In this document: positions 5,067 to 5,089 of the stretch, one piece after another
How positions within the stretch are numbered: position 1 is the stretch's first letter
How the letters are laid out: each line of letters starts with the position of its first letter
NCBI GenBank assembly: GCA_015062715.1
Contig: SUUD01000164.1
Location: forward strand, 1-5,089
DNA length: 5,089 nucleotides
Source: Olsenella sp.
GTDB taxonomy: Bacteria; Actinomycetota; Coriobacteriia; Coriobacteriales; Atopobiaceae
Direction: 5' to 3'
The notes under the pieces: model-generated
Seen by the model: only the letters and a program-made list of their open reading frames with translations
Told to the model about the DNA's origin: nothing
The model's database searches: none
Position numbers and translations under genes: made by a program

Positions 5067-5089
5067 CCTCGGGCTCGGCGCTCGCTCCG

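Noticed and set aside
4792..5067. Minus-strand open frame reading through the terminal repeats
   Set aside because: It is antisense of conserved hisI sequence and its N-terminus is just the translated repeat pair, so there is no reason to think it is a gene.

Overview
The window is very GC-rich, with third codon positions almost always G or C. It holds four complete genes and the tail of a fifth. High GC, a standalone PilT with a retraction-type AIRNLI motif, a Gram-positive-style membrane diguanylate cyclase and a NadB/SdhA-like flavoprotein together suggest an anaerobic high-GC Gram-positive, most plausibly a member of the Coriobacteriia (Olsenella/Atopobiaceae-like). This taxonomic call is inference from style and gene content, not from a marker gene.

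Layout: (1) Positions 1-366 hold the 3' end of an unrecognised gene, possibly a type IV pilus accessory or pilin-like protein. It is followed after 15 bases by pilT (382-1461), the pilus retraction ATPase, almost certainly in the same operon. (2) A 147-base gap (1462-1608) contains an AT-rich promoter-like island with a small palindrome, then a perfect 10-bp inverted repeat just before the next gene. (3) Positions 1609-2976 encode a membrane-anchored diguanylate cyclase with an extracytoplasmic helical sensor, a HAMP-like linker and a GGDEF domain with an intact inhibitory site. (4) On the minus strand, 4535-2964 encodes a soluble flavoprotein of the NadB/SdhA/FrdA superfamily with an altered substrate pocket. 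Its 3' end overlaps the cyclase gene tail-to-tail by 13 bp. (5) A 69-base divergent promoter region separates it from hisI (4605-4994), phosphoribosyl-AMP cyclohydrolase of histidine synthesis. (6) The last 95 bases hold two near-identical 29-bp repeat units with inverted ends (GGGACA...TGTCCC), a dispersed-repeat-like element.

How the genes work together: the pilT block and the diguanylate cyclase form a plausible surface-behaviour module, with pilus retraction next to c-di-GMP signalling. The flavoprotein and hisI are metabolic and diverge from one control region, with no obvious shared pathway. The least explained items are the terminal repeat pair, the palindromic leader of the cyclase gene and the flavoprotein's substrate. 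I see no CRISPR array, tRNA, rRNA, transposase gene or defence system here.
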